A DNA stretch of 64,000 nucleotides from Balneola sp. MJW-20 (GCF_040811775.1 NZ_JBFNXW010000001.1:992001-1056000), one strand, 5' to 3'; counted from the first letter of the stretch, positions 1 through 10,900 are shown. The notes: a model not told the origin generated them from the letters alone. Numbers and translations: made by a program.

Positions 1-1378
1 TGAAAGAAAAATTATCTTCCAGGGTCTCAGTGCCTTGTTTTGAGGGCTTATTAAGCGTTAGGCCACCTCTTTCCGGTGCACCTGAACTGAGGTACATGGT
101 CACCGGTTCAGCGGCCGGATTCGGATAATCGGCGTAATAGGTTGGTTCACTAACGTCATCGTATTCGCGTACGATCCAGGCACCCGTCTCATTCTGAATT
201 CCATTATCTACGCCAAACAGATAGTGCGTGAACCAGCGGTTCATCATTTCCACGGGAGGAGGTCCGCCATGTCCAAACTGATGATAATAGATCTGTGTAT
301 GCAGCCCCATTTCTTTGGCTTTTTCATAAATACGGTAACTGTGCTCCGGCATCACGTTCCAGTCGTTGAACCCGTGACTCATGAACAGGGCTGCCTTCAT
401 GCCATCCATATCGTTCAGATAATCACGTCCGGCCCAGAATTTGTTGTAATCACCAGTCTCACGATCCATGTTCGCCATCAGGATGTCATCCCGGACACGT
501 TTGTTATTCCCCGCACGCATCTCTTCTTTTCCGCTGTGGATGAAATCGTACAATACATCAATGTCCTCACCCAGATATCCTCCGGGACTGCGGACCAGTC
601 CGTTAGAGCGGTAATAATGGTAGTATGAAGTATTTGGAGCTACCGGAATGATCACTTCCAGTCCCTCCACTCCGGTGGTGGCTGCAGCAAGCGGCAGGGT
701 ACCGTTATAAGAAGTTCCGGTCATACCTACTTTACCGGTTGACCAGTAGGCTTCCACCTTTTCGTCTCCTTCACGAGTGGAATAACCGTTCGCCTTCCCG
801 GTCAGCCACTGTATGACTGCTTTTGGTGCCAGAGATTCATTTTCGCCACCCACGGTTGGGGAACCGTCGGATAATCCGGTTCCGGGTGATGAGGAATGCA
901 CTACTATATAACCTCTGGGTACCCAGGTGCGTACCTGAGAATTAGATATAACCGGGCGCTCTCCTCTGCGCTGCACTTCCGGATGCACCCGCTGCTTGCG
1001 GATCTCTACCATGTCCTTACGACCGGCGGCTCCCAGTTCCCTGCGGACATTCCAGAACAAACCCTCTTCAAATCCTGCCGTGCCTGCATAATAGGGACTG
1101 GTTTCGTAGATCACCGGGAGTTTCAGTCCATCTTCGGTCCACTTTGGTCGGGTTACATCCACATGAACCCGGTCCGGCTGACCATCACGGTCCGAATCAA
1201 ATTCAGTTTCTACCCAAAGATCCTCGCGGATCCAGTTATCCGGGTTCTGCAGTTCTTCAATGACCTGTGCTCTTCCGTCCTCGACAACAGGGATCTTTAT
1301 TTCCTGGGCGATAGAATAATTGAAATGAACAAACAGCAGAGCAGCTGTAAAAAGAAAAGATCTGAATAATGATTTCAT
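1..1378 (-). CDS. Secreted CocE/NonD-family hydrolase (Xaa-Pro dipeptidyl-peptidase, S15 type), C-terminus cut by window edge
   Basis: Reading the minus strand from the ATG at 1378 gives an uninterrupted frame of 459 codons that runs off the left edge. It starts with a Sec signal peptide (hydrophobic stretch ending YSIAQ, about residue 25). The alpha/beta-hydrolase nucleophile elbow is GTSYNG (Ser near residue 223); downstream are HGFNDWNV with the likely catalytic Asp and FGHGGPP with the likely catalytic His, the order expected in the CocE/S15 family. These enzymes cleave Xaa-Pro dipeptides or acyl esters; the secreted form probably acts on peptides in the periplasm or outside. The C-terminal jelly-roll domain of the family begins near the edge (VTMYLSSG). 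Family assignment is firm, substrate is not. Confidence 0.88.
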   Translation of the reverse strand, partial: MKSLFRSFLFTAALLFVHFNYSIAQEIKIPVVEDGRAQVIEELQNPDNWIREDLWVETEFDSDRDGQPDRVHVDVTRPKWTEDGLKLPVIYETSPYYAGTAGFEEGLFWNVRRELGAAGRKDMVEIRKQRVHPEVQRRGERPVISNSQVRTWVPRGYIVVHSSSPGTGLSDGSPTVGGENESLAPKAVIQWLTGKANGYSTREGDEKVEAYWSTGKVGMTGTSYNGTLPLAAATTGVEGLEVIIPVAPNTSYYHYYRSNGLVRSPGGYLGEDIDVLYDFIHSGKEEMRAGNNKRVRDDILMANMDRETGDYNKFWAGRDYLNDMDGMKAALFMSHGFNDWNVMPEHSYRIYEKAKEMGLHTQIYYHQFGHGGPPPVEMMNRWFTHYLFGVDNGIQNETGAWIVREYDDVSEPTYYADYPNPAAEPVTMYLSSGAPERGGLTLNKPSKQGTETLEDNFSF

Positions 1379-1460
1379 GATGTGCCGATATATTTAAATT
1401 TCATGATCAATGTAAGTGATTTAAGGCGAAGGATGAAGTTTCAGGGGCCAAGGGCCAATT

Positions 1461-1488
1461 TATAATTCATAATGTATAATCCATAATT
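1461..1488. repeat. 14-bp tandem duplication in intergenic spacer
   Basis: Two adjacent 14-mers, TATAATTCATAATG and TATAATCCATAATT, differ at two positions. They lie in the 163-bp AT-rich spacer between the divergent peptidase and PfkB-type kinase genes. Nothing else stands out in this spacer. It may be simple slippage or part of the promoter region. Confidence 0.5.
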
Positions 1489-1541
1489 CCCCTTTGGTGA
1501 AAACAGAAATAATCATTTATACTATTTCAGAATAAAAATGA

Positions 1542-2483
1542 ATGAGCCCCGATTTGAGCAAAAAGAAAGTCCTTACCATAACTATGAACCCCTCGCTGGA
1601 TGTCGGTTCTGAAGCAGAAGATGTAATTACCGATGAAAAGACCCGATGTGAGGAACCCGTCTACGATCCCGGAGGCGGCGGGATCAATGTAGCCCGTGTT
1701 CTGACCCGGCTGGGTGTAGAAGCAGATGCACTTTTGATCGCCGGTGGTCATACCGGTAATAAGCTCATTGAAATGCTGGAAGAAGAATCCATCCGGATCC
1801 ATACGATTCGTTCCAGACAGGACACCCGGCAGAACATCGCTATCATAGACAATAGTGCCGGCAAACAGTATCGCTTTGTATTCCCGGGCAGAGTCCCTGA
1901 TGAGAGCGTCTGGATAAAGGTGCTGGATCAGATCCGGCAAAGTATTTCAGCATATGATTATGTGGTTGCCAGTGGCAGCCTGCCTGAAGGAGTGCCGGAT
2001 GACCTATACAGTCGTATCGGGAAGGTCGCAACTGATGCCGGCAAAAAGTTTGTAATTGATACTTATGGAGAAGCACTTATGAAAGGGATCCGCTCGGGAG
2101 CTTATTTCATAAAGCCCAACAAGGAAGAATTTGAAGATCTTAAAGAGCTCTTCGGTGTCAGTACCGATAAGGACCTGCTGGACAAAATGTTTAAAAGTGG
2201 CATTGAACAGGTCGTACAGACCTTCGGCAAAGAAAAGACCGTATTACACACCCCCGAAAGATCCTATGAATTTATTCCTCCTACGATCAAACCCCGAAGT
2301 ACGATCGGCGCGGGAGACAGTTTTGTAGGAGGCATGATTGCAGGACTTGTCAACGGACTGTCGAGAGACAAAGCCGTTTGTTACGGGATCTCTGCTGCTG
2401 CAAGTACGCTTCTAAGTGAAGGAACAGATCTGTGCGACAAGGATGAGGTGGAACGGATCTATCTTGAAAATTATGGGGAATAA
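1542..2483 (+). CDS. PfkB-family hexose-phosphate kinase (1-phosphofructokinase / Pfk-2-like)
   Basis: The 313-residue protein is a ribokinase-fold sugar-phosphate kinase. Visible are the N-terminal TMNPSLD strand, the substrate-binding GGGGINVAR motif near residues 44-52, SGSLPEG near residue 145 and the PfkB signature TIGAGDSF with catalytic Asp259. These resemble the 1-phosphofructokinase/tagatose-6-phosphate kinase/Pfk-2 subgroup, which phosphorylates fructose-1-P, fructose-6-P or tagatose-6-P with ATP. No PTS genes are nearby, so a minor 6-phosphofructokinase role is as likely as fructose-1-P use. An ATG at 1538 is out of frame; the start at 1542 is the first in-frame ATG. It is a single gene divergent from the peptidase. 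The cell also carries a PPi-type PFK at 45.1-46.3 kb. Confidence 0.85.
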   Translation: MSPDLSKKKVLTITMNPSLDVGSEAEDVITDEKTRCEEPVYDPGGGGINVARVLTRLGVEADALLIAGGHTGNKLIEMLEEESIRIHTIRSRQDTRQNIAIIDNSAGKQYRFVFPGRVPDESVWIKVLDQIRQSISAYDYVVASGSLPEGVPDDLYSRIGKVATDAGKKFVIDTYGEALMKGIRSGAYFIKPNKEEFEDLKELFGVSTDKDLLDKMFKSGIEQVVQTFGKEKTVLHTPERSYEFIPPTIKPRSTIGAGDSFVGGMIAGLVNGLSRDKAVCYGISAAASTLLSEGTDLCDKDEVERIYLENYGE

Positions 2484-2563
2484 AGAATTATAGTACCTGT
2501 ACTTATAAATGGGTGGGAATAATTAAAAATGGTGGTCTTCGCCTTCGGCTCAGGACAATCTGC

Positions 2564-2591
2564 ATTCGTTATTCTCGATTCGTTATTCTGC
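2564..2591. repeat. 14-bp tandem repeat between convergent genes
   Basis: ATTCGTTATTCTCG is followed directly by ATTCGTTATTCTGC, matching at 12 of 14 positions. It sits in the 125-bp gap between the stops of the PfkB-type kinase and the deaminase. A terminator hairpin was not evident here. Confidence 0.5.
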
Positions 2592-2608
2592 AATCAAATG
2601 ATCTGTGA

Positions 2609-3073
2609 TCATTTAGCAAAAACTTCCATGCCCTCTTCTTCCATCACCGGCCCGTGCACTTCGATGTCATGTTCAGCCTTTTCAAAGATCTTCCGGCTTT
2701 CGATGTCGATCTGATGGATCCCTGCCTGTTGCATAGCGCTGATAGAGACTCCGTAGATTACCCGGCTTAATCCGGACCACACGATAGCCGCTGCACACAT
2801 AGCGCAGGGTTCAGCGCTGCTTATCAGCGTGCATCCCTTTAGTTTGCCCTTTCCGCGATTATACTCTGCCTGCTGGATGGCATTGATCTCTGCATGATAG
2901 GTCACAGAGTTCTCAGACGTGGTTGTATTTCCTGCACGGGCAATGACCTTCTTGCTCTCGTCAATCACGATGGCACCGAATGCACCATCTCCCAGCTCCT
3001 TTGCCTCTCTTGCTAATTGGAAGGCCAGCCGGAGATATTCCTCCTTGCCGGACTTCCCATTGGTATGTGACAT
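2609..3073 (-). CDS. Zinc-dependent nucleoside/guanine deaminase (CMP/dCMP deaminase fold)
   Basis: The 154-residue protein carries the full deaminase zinc site: HAE (His60, catalytic Glu62) and PCAMC (Cys90, Cys93). The length and the PCAMCAAAIVWSGLSR context are typical of the guanine deaminase/tRNA-adenosine deaminase branch rather than cytidine deaminase. The C-terminus is longer than in TadA and contains EVHGPV, which favours a GuaD-like purine deaminase, converting guanine to xanthine in the cytoplasm. It lies 3 bp downstream of the aldo/keto reductase on the same strand and is probably co-transcribed with it. The choice between GuaD and TadA is inference. Confidence 0.85.
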   Translation of the reverse strand: MSHTNGKSGKEEYLRLAFQLAREAKELGDGAFGAIVIDESKKVIARAGNTTTSENSVTYHAEINAIQQAEYNRGKGKLKGCTLISSAEPCAMCAAAIVWSGLSRVIYGVSISAMQQAGIHQIDIESRKIFEKAEHDIEVHGPVMEEEGMEVFAK

Positions 3074-3076
3074 AAA

Positions 3077-4075
3077 TTATCCTCTCCAGTCCTGTTCCTC
3101 GCCTGGTTTGTTCGCCAGGATCTCCTCTATTCTTTCCATGGCTGCATCATCCACTTTATCCATATTATCAATGGCACTCATATTCTGTTCAACCTGCTTT
3201 ACATTGGAAGCTCCGGTGATCACCGTGCTTACATTTTCATTTTTCAAACACCAGATCAGTGCCAGCTGAGGCATGGTCACCCCGATGTCATCGGCAAGTG
3301 GCGCCAGCTTTTTTACTTTTTTTAGTTTAGCACGGCCTTCTTCAGTCTCCAGTAACTGCTTTCTGAGCCAGCTGTATTTTTCCAGATCCAGACGTGACCC
3401 TTCCGGTATACCGTCATTGTATTTACCGGTCAGCAATCCGCTGGCCAACGGACTCCAGATCGTTGTTCCGAGTCCGATATCTTCATAAAGCATCCGGTAT
3501 TCTTTCTCTACCCGATCACGATGAAACATATTGTATTGGGGCTGTTCCATAAGCGGCGGCCTCAGGTGTTCCTGTTTTGCAAAGTCATAGGCTTTACGGA
3601 TCTGCTCGGCACTCCATTCACTGGTTCCCCAGTACAACGCCTTTCCTTCACTGATCATCTGATTCATCGCCCAAACGGTTTCTTCAATTGGAGTATAAAG
3701 ATCAGGCCGGTGACAGAAGAGAAGGTCCACATAATCAGTCTGAAGCCGCTCAAGTGCAGCTTCTGTCCCCTCTTTGATATGCTTGAAAGAAAGTCCCGTG
3801 TCATTAGGTCCGTCTCCACCCCAGAAGATCTTGGTGGATAACACCAGATCAGAACGTTTCCAGCCGGCTTTTTTGATCACTTTGCCCATGATGACCTCCG
3901 ACTTACCCATTTCATAGGCTTCAGCATTATCGAAGAAATTCACGCCAGCATCATAGGCTGTCTTCATCTGATCATAAGCCAGGTCAGTGTCTACCTGTTC
4001 GCCGAAAGTTACCCATGAACCAAATGATAATGCTGATACTTTTAATCCCGATCTGCCTAAAAATCTATACTGCAT
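3077..4075 (-). CDS. Aldo/keto reductase (Kv-beta / YghZ-like)
   Basis: NADPH-dependent aldo/keto reductase of 332 residues. It has the usual TIM-barrel landmarks: N-terminal [28 protein letters not shown] with the catalytic Asp and Tyr, the Lys of LSTKIFW, and [11 protein letters not shown] with the catalytic His. The voltage-gated potassium channel beta-subunit-like branch reduces aldehydes such as methylglyoxal. The start at 4075 is preferred over an upstream in-frame ATG at 4156 because a strong AGGAG ribosome site lies about 7 bases before it and the alignment to the family begins there. The deaminase follows after 3 bp. Confidence 0.9.
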   Translation of the reverse strand: MQYRFLGRSGLKVSALSFGSWVTFGEQVDTDLAYDQMKTAYDAGVNFFDNAEAYEMGKSEVIMGKVIKKAGWKRSDLVLSTKIFWGGDGPNDTGLSFKHIKEGTEAALERLQTDYVDLLFCHRPDLYTPIEETVWAMNQMISEGKALYWGTSEWSAEQIRKAYDFAKQEHLRPPLMEQPQYNMFHRDRVEKEYRMLYEDIGLGTTIWSPLASGLLTGKYNDGIPEGSRLDLEKYSWLRKQLLETEEGRAKLKKVKKLAPLADDIGVTMPQLALIWCLKNENVSTVITGASNVKQVEQNMSAIDNMDKVDDAAMERIEEILANKPGEEQDWRG

Positions 4076-4281
4076 ATTTGTACTCCTCTTAAAAAGTATT
4101 CTTAATTCATTAGATAAACGTAGTGTACCAAATATCCGTTCTGCCATCAATAACATTCACGAAGGAAGGTTGTTACCGAACTATGCAACAGACTTGGGAT
4201 AACTGAAGTAAACTCAGTAAATTGGATAGATCTTATTATATTACCGATCGACTATAAAACCTTTACAGATCCGTTTTAAGC

Positions 4282-5124
4282 ATGAGATTATCACTTCTTT
4301 TATTGTTAAAAATTTGCCTTCTACTGATTTCAGGGTGTGAGGAGAGATCTGTCTCTTCGACGGATACCGATATTGATGAGATCCCTGGTTATGAGCTTGT
4401 CTGGAATGATGAGTTTGATCAAAATTCACTGGACGAATCCAGCTGGGAATACATGAACGGCAACGGATCAGAATACGGATTGGATGGCTGGGGAAATAAT
4501 GAGTTACAGTATTACACGAATAACAGCAGAAATATTAAAGTAGAGGATGGCTTATTGGTGATAACAGCCCTGAATGAAAAGTTAGGTAACAATAATTACA
4601 CTTCAGCAAGGATACGCACAAAAGGGCTGGTAGATCGCAAATTTGGAATTATAGAAGCGAGAATGAAGCTACCTAAAGGTCAGGGTATATGGCCTGCATT
4701 CTGGATGTTGCCTACGGAAAACGTCTATGGAGGATGGCCGTCCTCAGGTGAAATTGATATAATGGAACTTGTTGGGCATGAGCCGGATGTTGTTCATGGC
4801 ACCGTTCACTATGGTCAGCGCTATCCTAATAATTCCAAGACTGGTCGACCATACCGTATCGAACAGGGAGACTTCAGTGATGATTTTCATGTATTCCGGA
4901 TCGTCTGGGAAGAAAATGTCATTCGGTGGTTCGTTGATGAAACGCTTTATTACAGTATCACACCCTCAACACTTAGTCCCGAGAATTGGCCTTTCAACGA
5001 AGACTTCCACTTGTTGTTGAATGTGGCCGTCGGCGGTGACTGGCCCGGCAACCCGGATGAAACCACCAGTTTCCCGCAGAAACTGCAGGTTGACTACGTG
5101 CGGTGGTATCAGTCCTCTAACTGA
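4282..5124 (+). CDS. GH16 endo-beta-1,3-glucanase (laminarinase-like) lipoprotein
   Basis: A 280-residue surface or periplasmic lipoprotein: signal peptide with lipobox LISGC (Cys19), then a short Ser/Thr/Asp linker and a complete GH16 jelly roll. The catalytic motif is GEIDIMELVGHE, with nucleophile Glu157 and acid/base Glu162. The beta-bulge spacing (ExDxxE) and the IWPAFWMLP strand are those of bacterial laminarinases that cut beta-1,3-glucan internally. It faces the PPIase-PorV-TonB receptor operon, stops 13 bp apart, and belongs to the same glucan locus. No regulator operator like that at 16480 was seen upstream. Exact linkage specificity is not readable. Confidence 0.93.
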   Translation: MRLSLLLLLKICLLLISGCEERSVSSTDTDIDEIPGYELVWNDEFDQNSLDESSWEYMNGNGSEYGLDGWGNNELQYYTNNSRNIKVEDGLLVITALNEKLGNNNYTSARIRTKGLVDRKFGIIEARMKLPKGQGIWPAFWMLPTENVYGGWPSSGEIDIMELVGHEPDVVHGTVHYGQRYPNNSKTGRPYRIEQGDFSDDFHVFRIVWEENVIRWFVDETLYYSITPSTLSPENWPFNEDFHLLLNVAVGGDWPGNPDETTSFPQKLQVDYVRWYQSSN

Positions 5125-5137
5125 TCGACCCAACGAT

Positions 5138-6880
5138 CTAATCAGATTCTCTGCTTAACTCGTAAATCTTATCGAAGAGCAGTGTATCAATGTATACCTC
5201 GGCTTCCTTTCTTAAGCTGTCGACTACTTGATTTACCGATGTGTATGCTTTGTATCGTTTCTGAACATCCACCTTAACGAGGTTTTCACTATCTCCCCGG
5301 ATCACTTCTCTGCTCAGTACATTGATCACGATCCACCCATCGGTATCAGAAAAAGCAATCAGCGGAGTATTGAGAATAGCATCCCTGATGATATTATAAT
5401 TTGATTCATCCAAACTAACCCGTGCGTCCGTGATCGAGTTGAAGTTATCAAATGATTGTGGAGACTTACCTTCCGATAGCTTCTCTTTTACATCAAAGGC
5501 CTCGTCTTTGTTTTGAGCAGCAATAAACCAGTAGTCGGTATCTATGATCAACTGAACGTTTTTGAGCATACGGTTTCGGAAGTCAGCAGGTACATCTACC
5601 TGAGCTGTGTCTTTAATAGCATCCTGTATGATGTCGTACATATAAACCTGGGCAAGTTTATCCCTGCCAAACTTCTGTAATTCCTTGTTTACGAAGTCAT
5701 TATCAGCATAGCCGTTTTCTTCAGCCAGCTGATAGAATACCTGATTTCGCATCGCTCTTCCAACAGATGCTCCTGTATACGCTTTTGATTCTGCAAATGG
5801 CAAATAACGAAGCCAGCTCAGGTAGTCACCAAAAGTAAATTCGTAGGAAGTACCGTTAAGAATGTAAGATCCAAGTACCTCCTCTTCCTCAAATTCAATT
5901 CTCAGGCGATCAATTTTAGAGTTATCCCAGCTTTCTACATCGGTTTCATCCTGTATAGAACGGATCTGATCCTGTTCTTCTGAAATGCCGGCTATAGCTT
6001 CTCTGAGCTTCAGAATATTATCCCTTTCCACTTCAACATCGAGCGAGGACATGAGGTTATAGACATAGTCATTGGTTGACAGTGCCTGCTGTCTGAGCTT
6101 AAGCCGGCTGGTGGTACCATCGATCTTAAGCTGATACTCATCTTCCGTTAAGATGGCAGGAAACTCTATGAAATCAATATAGATAATATGATATCCATAT
6201 TTACTTCGTACAGGTTCTGAATATTCACCCTGGGGTAAACTAAATGCTGTTTCAGCAAATTTATCGTCTGCATTAAAGTAACTGATCGGGCCAAGGTAGC
6301 CGGCAAGTGAATCATATTCTTCCGTTTCATAGAAGGCATTTGCGACATCCACAAAGGATTCCCCGTTTTCCAGAAGCTGATAGGGTTCAATAAGCTCTAC
6401 CGGATTGCGTGAAAAGAGATGGCGAACATATACTTTCCTTTTTGATTTACCGAAGGCAATTCTGAGTTCATCTTCGGTCGGATCATCCAGTATCTTGTTT
6501 ACTTCATCCACAAAGTAAACATCTGCCATTATTTTGCGCTTCTGACGCTCAATTGCTCTTCGGTAAGCCTGTTTCCCGGTATAGTCTTTATTAGCCGCAT
6601 CTTCCGCCAGCAGGAGTTCATCGATCCACTGATTCATAAAGATCAGGCGTTCACCTTTGGTATCATTCCTTCCTGACTCGATCAGATAACCTACATAGGC
6701 GTTCTCAAAGTCAAATACTGTCAGTTCAAAATCATTGACACTGAACAGAACCTGTTCTTCTTCCGGGATCGGATCGGAACTGCAACCATAAGTAATTAAA
6801 ATTGATACTGTAAGAACCAGCGTAAACAAAAAAGGCCGCTTGTTTAATGAGCAGCCCTTAAAATTGATCTTGGATATCAT
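5138..6880 (-). CDS. Parvulin-type peptidyl-prolyl isomerase lipoprotein (SurA/PrsA-like)
   Basis: The 580-residue protein has a signal peptide with a Cys at residue 33 (ITYGC), a SurA-like helical chaperone N-domain, and one parvulin domain at about 149-238 (start VYVRHLF, then GYLGPISYF and YGYHIIYI). A long alpha-helical C-terminal part follows without a second recognisable parvulin domain. Such proteins fold outer-membrane barrels or secreted proteins in the periplasm. It directly abuts the PorV-like gene with no intergenic base, as the last gene of the operon carrying the TonB receptor and T9SS cargo. The placement suggests a dedicated chaperone for these proteins, which is inference. 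Confidence 0.82.
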   Translation of the reverse strand: MISKINFKGCSLNKRPFLFTLVLTVSILITYGCSSDPIPEEEQVLFSVNDFELTVFDFENAYVGYLIESGRNDTKGERLIFMNQWIDELLLAEDAANKDYTGKQAYRRAIERQKRKIMADVYFVDEVNKILDDPTEDELRIAFGKSKRKVYVRHLFSRNPVELIEPYQLLENGESFVDVANAFYETEEYDSLAGYLGPISYFNADDKFAETAFSLPQGEYSEPVRSKYGYHIIYIDFIEFPAILTEDEYQLKIDGTTSRLKLRQQALSTNDYVYNLMSSLDVEVERDNILKLREAIAGISEEQDQIRSIQDETDVESWDNSKIDRLRIEFEEEEVLGSYILNGTSYEFTFGDYLSWLRYLPFAESKAYTGASVGRAMRNQVFYQLAEENGYADNDFVNKELQKFGRDKLAQVYMYDIIQDAIKDTAQVDVPADFRNRMLKNVQLIIDTDYWFIAAQNKDEAFDVKEKLSEGKSPQSFDNFNSITDARVSLDESNYNIIRDAILNTPLIAFSDTDGWIVINVLSREVIRGDSENLVKVDVQKRYKAYTSVNQVVDSLRKEAEVYIDTLLFDKIYELSRESD

Positions 6881-7942
6881 TTAAAAGAATAACTTTATAT
6901 CAAGTAGAGTTGTCATGCCTAAATATTCGAAAGGAACCTGCGCAAAATCAAATACAATTGTAGGTCCGCTGGCAGTTTTTAAACTGACACCCAATCCGTA
7001 ACTGAAGTGTGAATCCACTTCATCCCCAATTAAGAAATCTCTGTATCCGGACCTGACATGGAACTGGATAGTTTTAGTGAGATAAGAAAGTTGAGCACCG
7101 TTGTCTACATTCATGTTATTATCGTTTGTCTGCTGTAGTTCTGACATCAGGTTAAGTTCCAGAAAATCAGTTTTTACAGCCGGTACTGCCAATCCAAATT
7201 TAAACGATAATGGCAGGTCCCATTCATCTGTATACAGATTTGATGGGACGTTGGTGTTATTACCATCAGAGTTTGGATCGATATCAATCACATATCTGGT
7301 GTTTATACCATTCATTTGCATGGTCCCGCCAAAGTTACTGATCGTGGCCCCAAGGGATGCACCGTTCAGATAATCTGTCAGCAACACAAAACCAAAATCA
7401 AAAGCGAAGGTTTCGGCAGTCATATCGAAGATCTTCTGCTGCACAAATTTTGTAGTGACTCCGAAGTAAAAGTTTTCAGCCAGGTTCTGGGCATAGGAAA
7501 CCCCAATACTCAGGTCATAAGCACCGAAGGTAGCACCGGTTCCCTGTGGTTCAGAGACCGTTCTCACATCCTGTCTGCCATAATTGACAAGATTGGCACC
7601 CAGGCCGATACTCTTACCTTTTCCAATAGGCAGAACTAACCCGGTGGCATAAGCCTCAACTCCAACGAACAATTCGTGCACATTAAACATCGCTGAGATG
7701 CCAGATCCATATCCACGATCGATTGAAATAGTCGCCGGATTCCAGAAGAGGCCTTCAGCTCCCGTACTCATAATCGAGTTAGCGTTCCCAAGAGATTGTC
7801 CCTTGGCTCCGACCCCCATCGTCAAGAAGGGTGCTGCCGTTGTACCAGCCCTGCTTTGCGCAAACAACTCCGGAGAAGAAGCTAAAGCTGCTACGATTAC
7901 TATAAAACTAGATTTTTTTATCAAAGACTTAATTGATTTCAC
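6881..7942 (-). CDS. PorV/PorQ-family outer-membrane beta-barrel protein
   Basis: A 353-residue exported protein (signal peptide ending LFAQS). The start of the mature protein, TTAAPFLTMGVGAKGQSLGNANS followed by GLFWNPA, is the hallmark of the PorV/PorQ (UPF0164) barrels of Bacteroidota and Balneolota. The rest is beta-strand rich and ends in a terminal aromatic strand (LLDIKLFF). PorV shuttles T9SS cargo at the outer membrane; the family is also often found next to TonB receptor genes without proven function. Here it sits between the 1122-residue secreted protein and the PPIase in one operon, which suggests a cargo-specific paralogue rather than the core T9SS PorV. Confidence 0.8.
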   Translation of the reverse strand: MKSIKSLIKKSSFIVIVAALASSPELFAQSRAGTTAAPFLTMGVGAKGQSLGNANSIMSTGAEGLFWNPATISIDRGYGSGISAMFNVHELFVGVEAYATGLVLPIGKGKSIGLGANLVNYGRQDVRTVSEPQGTGATFGAYDLSIGVSYAQNLAENFYFGVTTKFVQQKIFDMTAETFAFDFGFVLLTDYLNGASLGATISNFGGTMQMNGINTRYVIDIDPNSDGNNTNVPSNLYTDEWDLPLSFKFGLAVPAVKTDFLELNLMSELQQTNDNNMNVDNGAQLSYLTKTIQFHVRSGYRDFLIGDEVDSHFSYGLGVSLKTASGPTIVFDFAQVPFEYLGMTTLLDIKLFF

Positions 7943-7951
7943 TCTAAACTC

Positions 7952-10900
7952 CTATTTAATAATCGCAAATTTATCTGTGTATTCACCAACGCCGGGTGCC
8001 TGAACATGATAGAAATAGACCCCATACGCGATATCCTCATTATTATCTGACTTCAGATCCCAAGAAACCGCTCCCTCTGAAATGGTTCCGCTGTGATTGA
8101 TCGTCTTAATGAGTTCTCCCCTGATATTAAATATCCTGATCGTACACGTCTGAGGTACATTGTAGAAATATATTTTTCTTTCACCACGACCTACCTGGTC
8201 CCGGTTTTGTGCTCTTTCCCATTCTGCAGCAGCTACATATGGGTTTGGTACCACATAGATGTCATCGAGTTCCTGTGCAGCCAGATCATTGTCTAATTCA
8301 GCATTTACCACACCAAATTCAAATGAATCATTTTGTCCGAAAGCACGGGTACTGGATATCCGAATCTTATCACCTGCATCAGGAGGATTTTGCCCTACCC
8401 CGCTAAAGGTAATGATGTATCGCTGTGTATATCTTCGGCCATCGGGATCCGCAATATATAATGCATCAGCTAAACTCAGCTGTCCGTCTGAATCTCTGTC
8501 CTCAACAAAGATTATTGCCGGCTCATCAAGCGTTAAGTTTCTTGCGAATACCGGTATGTCTATACTGGTAAATACTCCTCCAAGTACTCTTGGGGGTGTA
8601 TATACTGAATCAGCCGGGTCTACAAACAGGAGTTCGTAATCGTAATTTGAGTTGACCCCGCTACCGGAGATATTCTTGTCAATTTCGAGGATCCAGTCGG
8701 AATCAATTCCATCTACATCTACAGGATTCAGACCGAATAATTCGTTTTCTGTACCCTCGTTAGCGATATATCCGGTTCTGTCTTCATCAATTGAAGCAGG
8801 AGGATCATTAAAGAAATCAACAGAAAAACCATCGATGATCGGGGTTGATTCAACCATCGGGCTTCTTTCGATCAAAGTATCTGAACTGGTCAGTTCAACA
8901 AGCTCATAATCAGTTGTCAGATAATAATCCGCGGTTGCAGACAGAGAGTCAAAGAAATTAATTCTGTATTGCTTGGACTCATCAATTGATTCCCGAACGG
9001 CAATATTTACTGCAGCTCCACCCGTTGCGGTACCTTGTGTTACCTGGGAAAGATCGACCGTTGAGCCACCTTCTCTGAAACCGGCAGGAGATGGTAATGG
9101 AGTTACCACACCGGCATTGATAGAAGAACCCAAGACCTGACCTGAGAGGTCAATACTGATATTAAATACGTTTTCCTGCGGATCAATACCAAGTGATCCC
9201 GTTGATGGATCCGCTTCGATGCCACGGTCATAGGCCACAAGTGCGTAATAATAGGTTTTACCATTGATCACATCCGTGTCAACATAGTTGAACTGAAGTC
9301 CGGTATCATCACCCATATAATAAACCGCTCTGCCTTCCAGAACTGTCTTAGGGCCGTTGATCCCGTTATCCAGATCCCATTGAGCTAGAGGTTCATAGAA
9401 TGTTGGTACACCATTAACATCAGTAATAGTACGGGCATCTGAGAGAATATTGTTGGTACCTTTATAAAGCCGGTATCCCTCAAAATCAAATTCCTGAAGG
9501 AATCGGTCAAAGGAGTCAACAGATATGTTATCCCAGGAAAGAGTAACTCTTCTGTCCCCTGCTTCCACAGACAATGTAGGCGTTAATGGAGGCTGAGCAA
9601 AGTTGTAATCTGCGTTGTAGATATTCTGAACGGTTCTTCTGTTTCTGAAGAAGTCATCTTCATCCTCACCAAAGATCCATGCAGTGGAGAAAAAGTCGGT
9701 TTCACCGGGAGCAAGAGCTACGGGACCAGACATAAAGAGTGCAAATGGCTCGTCATTAACCACATCATCAAAACTTGGCACGTCAGAACCCAGCGGGAAT
9801 TCAGAAGCTATGATCCTTTCAAATAACCAGGTATCATCTCTCAGGTTATTGCCTGACTCATAAAATGGTCGTGTATTCAGATCGAAACCTCTAAGACCGA
9901 TCTGATCAGATTCATCTACATCTAATTCATTATAGTTAGGTTCTCCTTGTGTAGGAATACCATCCCCTTCACCTTCATCGGGTCCTAAATACCCCAGGTC
10001 AAATACACCCAGACCATCACGACCAACATCATTGTTGAGAACTTCACCGTCATCTACCTGACCGTTGCCGTTCTTATCATCAAATCCAACCCAGTCAAGG
10101 TTCTCATCAGTAGTGAACCAGACTCCGGCACGGAATGCGGGGCGTTCTTCTACAGGACCGTTGAACACTTCAAAGTTCGGTACATTGTAATTGGAATTCA
10201 CGTAATTGAGTATTTCATTCTCACCGACCAGGATGAAGTAATTTTCGTCAAAACGGGACTCATCTGTAATACCATCCTCGTCATTATCCAGAAGGTCATC
10301 ATCGTTTGCCGGTGATTCCAGGAATGCAAAACCGGTATAACCCAGTTCATAGTTACCACCACCGGTAGTCGGTGTACCTATTCCATTTGAATCCCATCCA
10401 TAAACCACGTCAAGAAGCGGATCGTAGGATGCGTTATCATCAGTTTCTTCATTACCCAGACCATAATCCACGATCTGGACGAAATAAAGGTCACGGTGAT
10501 CGTACTCCCCTTTATTATTAATTCTGTAGAGCAGAAACATGGTATCTTCAGCGAGAACATTGGCCCATTGCAGAATCCTTACCGAAGTTTGAGTTCCCAA
10601 ACCTCCCATGGTAGAATCTGAAGGTGAAGGATAGAATACACCAAACGGACTTAATGGCTGGCCTGTTTCCGGATTAACTCCATATTCCAGATCGGAAAAG
10701 TCATCCATCACGTAATATGATTCCAGGTCAGCATTCAATACTCCCCGGCCAAAAAGACCATTCCAGCTACCGGCCCAACCAAAGATCTCCTCATTGATCC
10801 TGTCTGGCCAGAAGTCTGGCCATGAAGTTGGGTCATCACTCAGGGCAGGTGTTGGACTGCTTTGTTCAGTGATCGGATCCACTCTTTCCGGGTTATTAAA

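Noticed and set aside
224..1369. Plus-strand open frames of 134 and 157 residues at 224-628 and 896-1369
   Set aside because: They lie opposite a long minus-strand frame with clear hydrolase motifs and signal peptide, and their translations have no domain; they are shadows.
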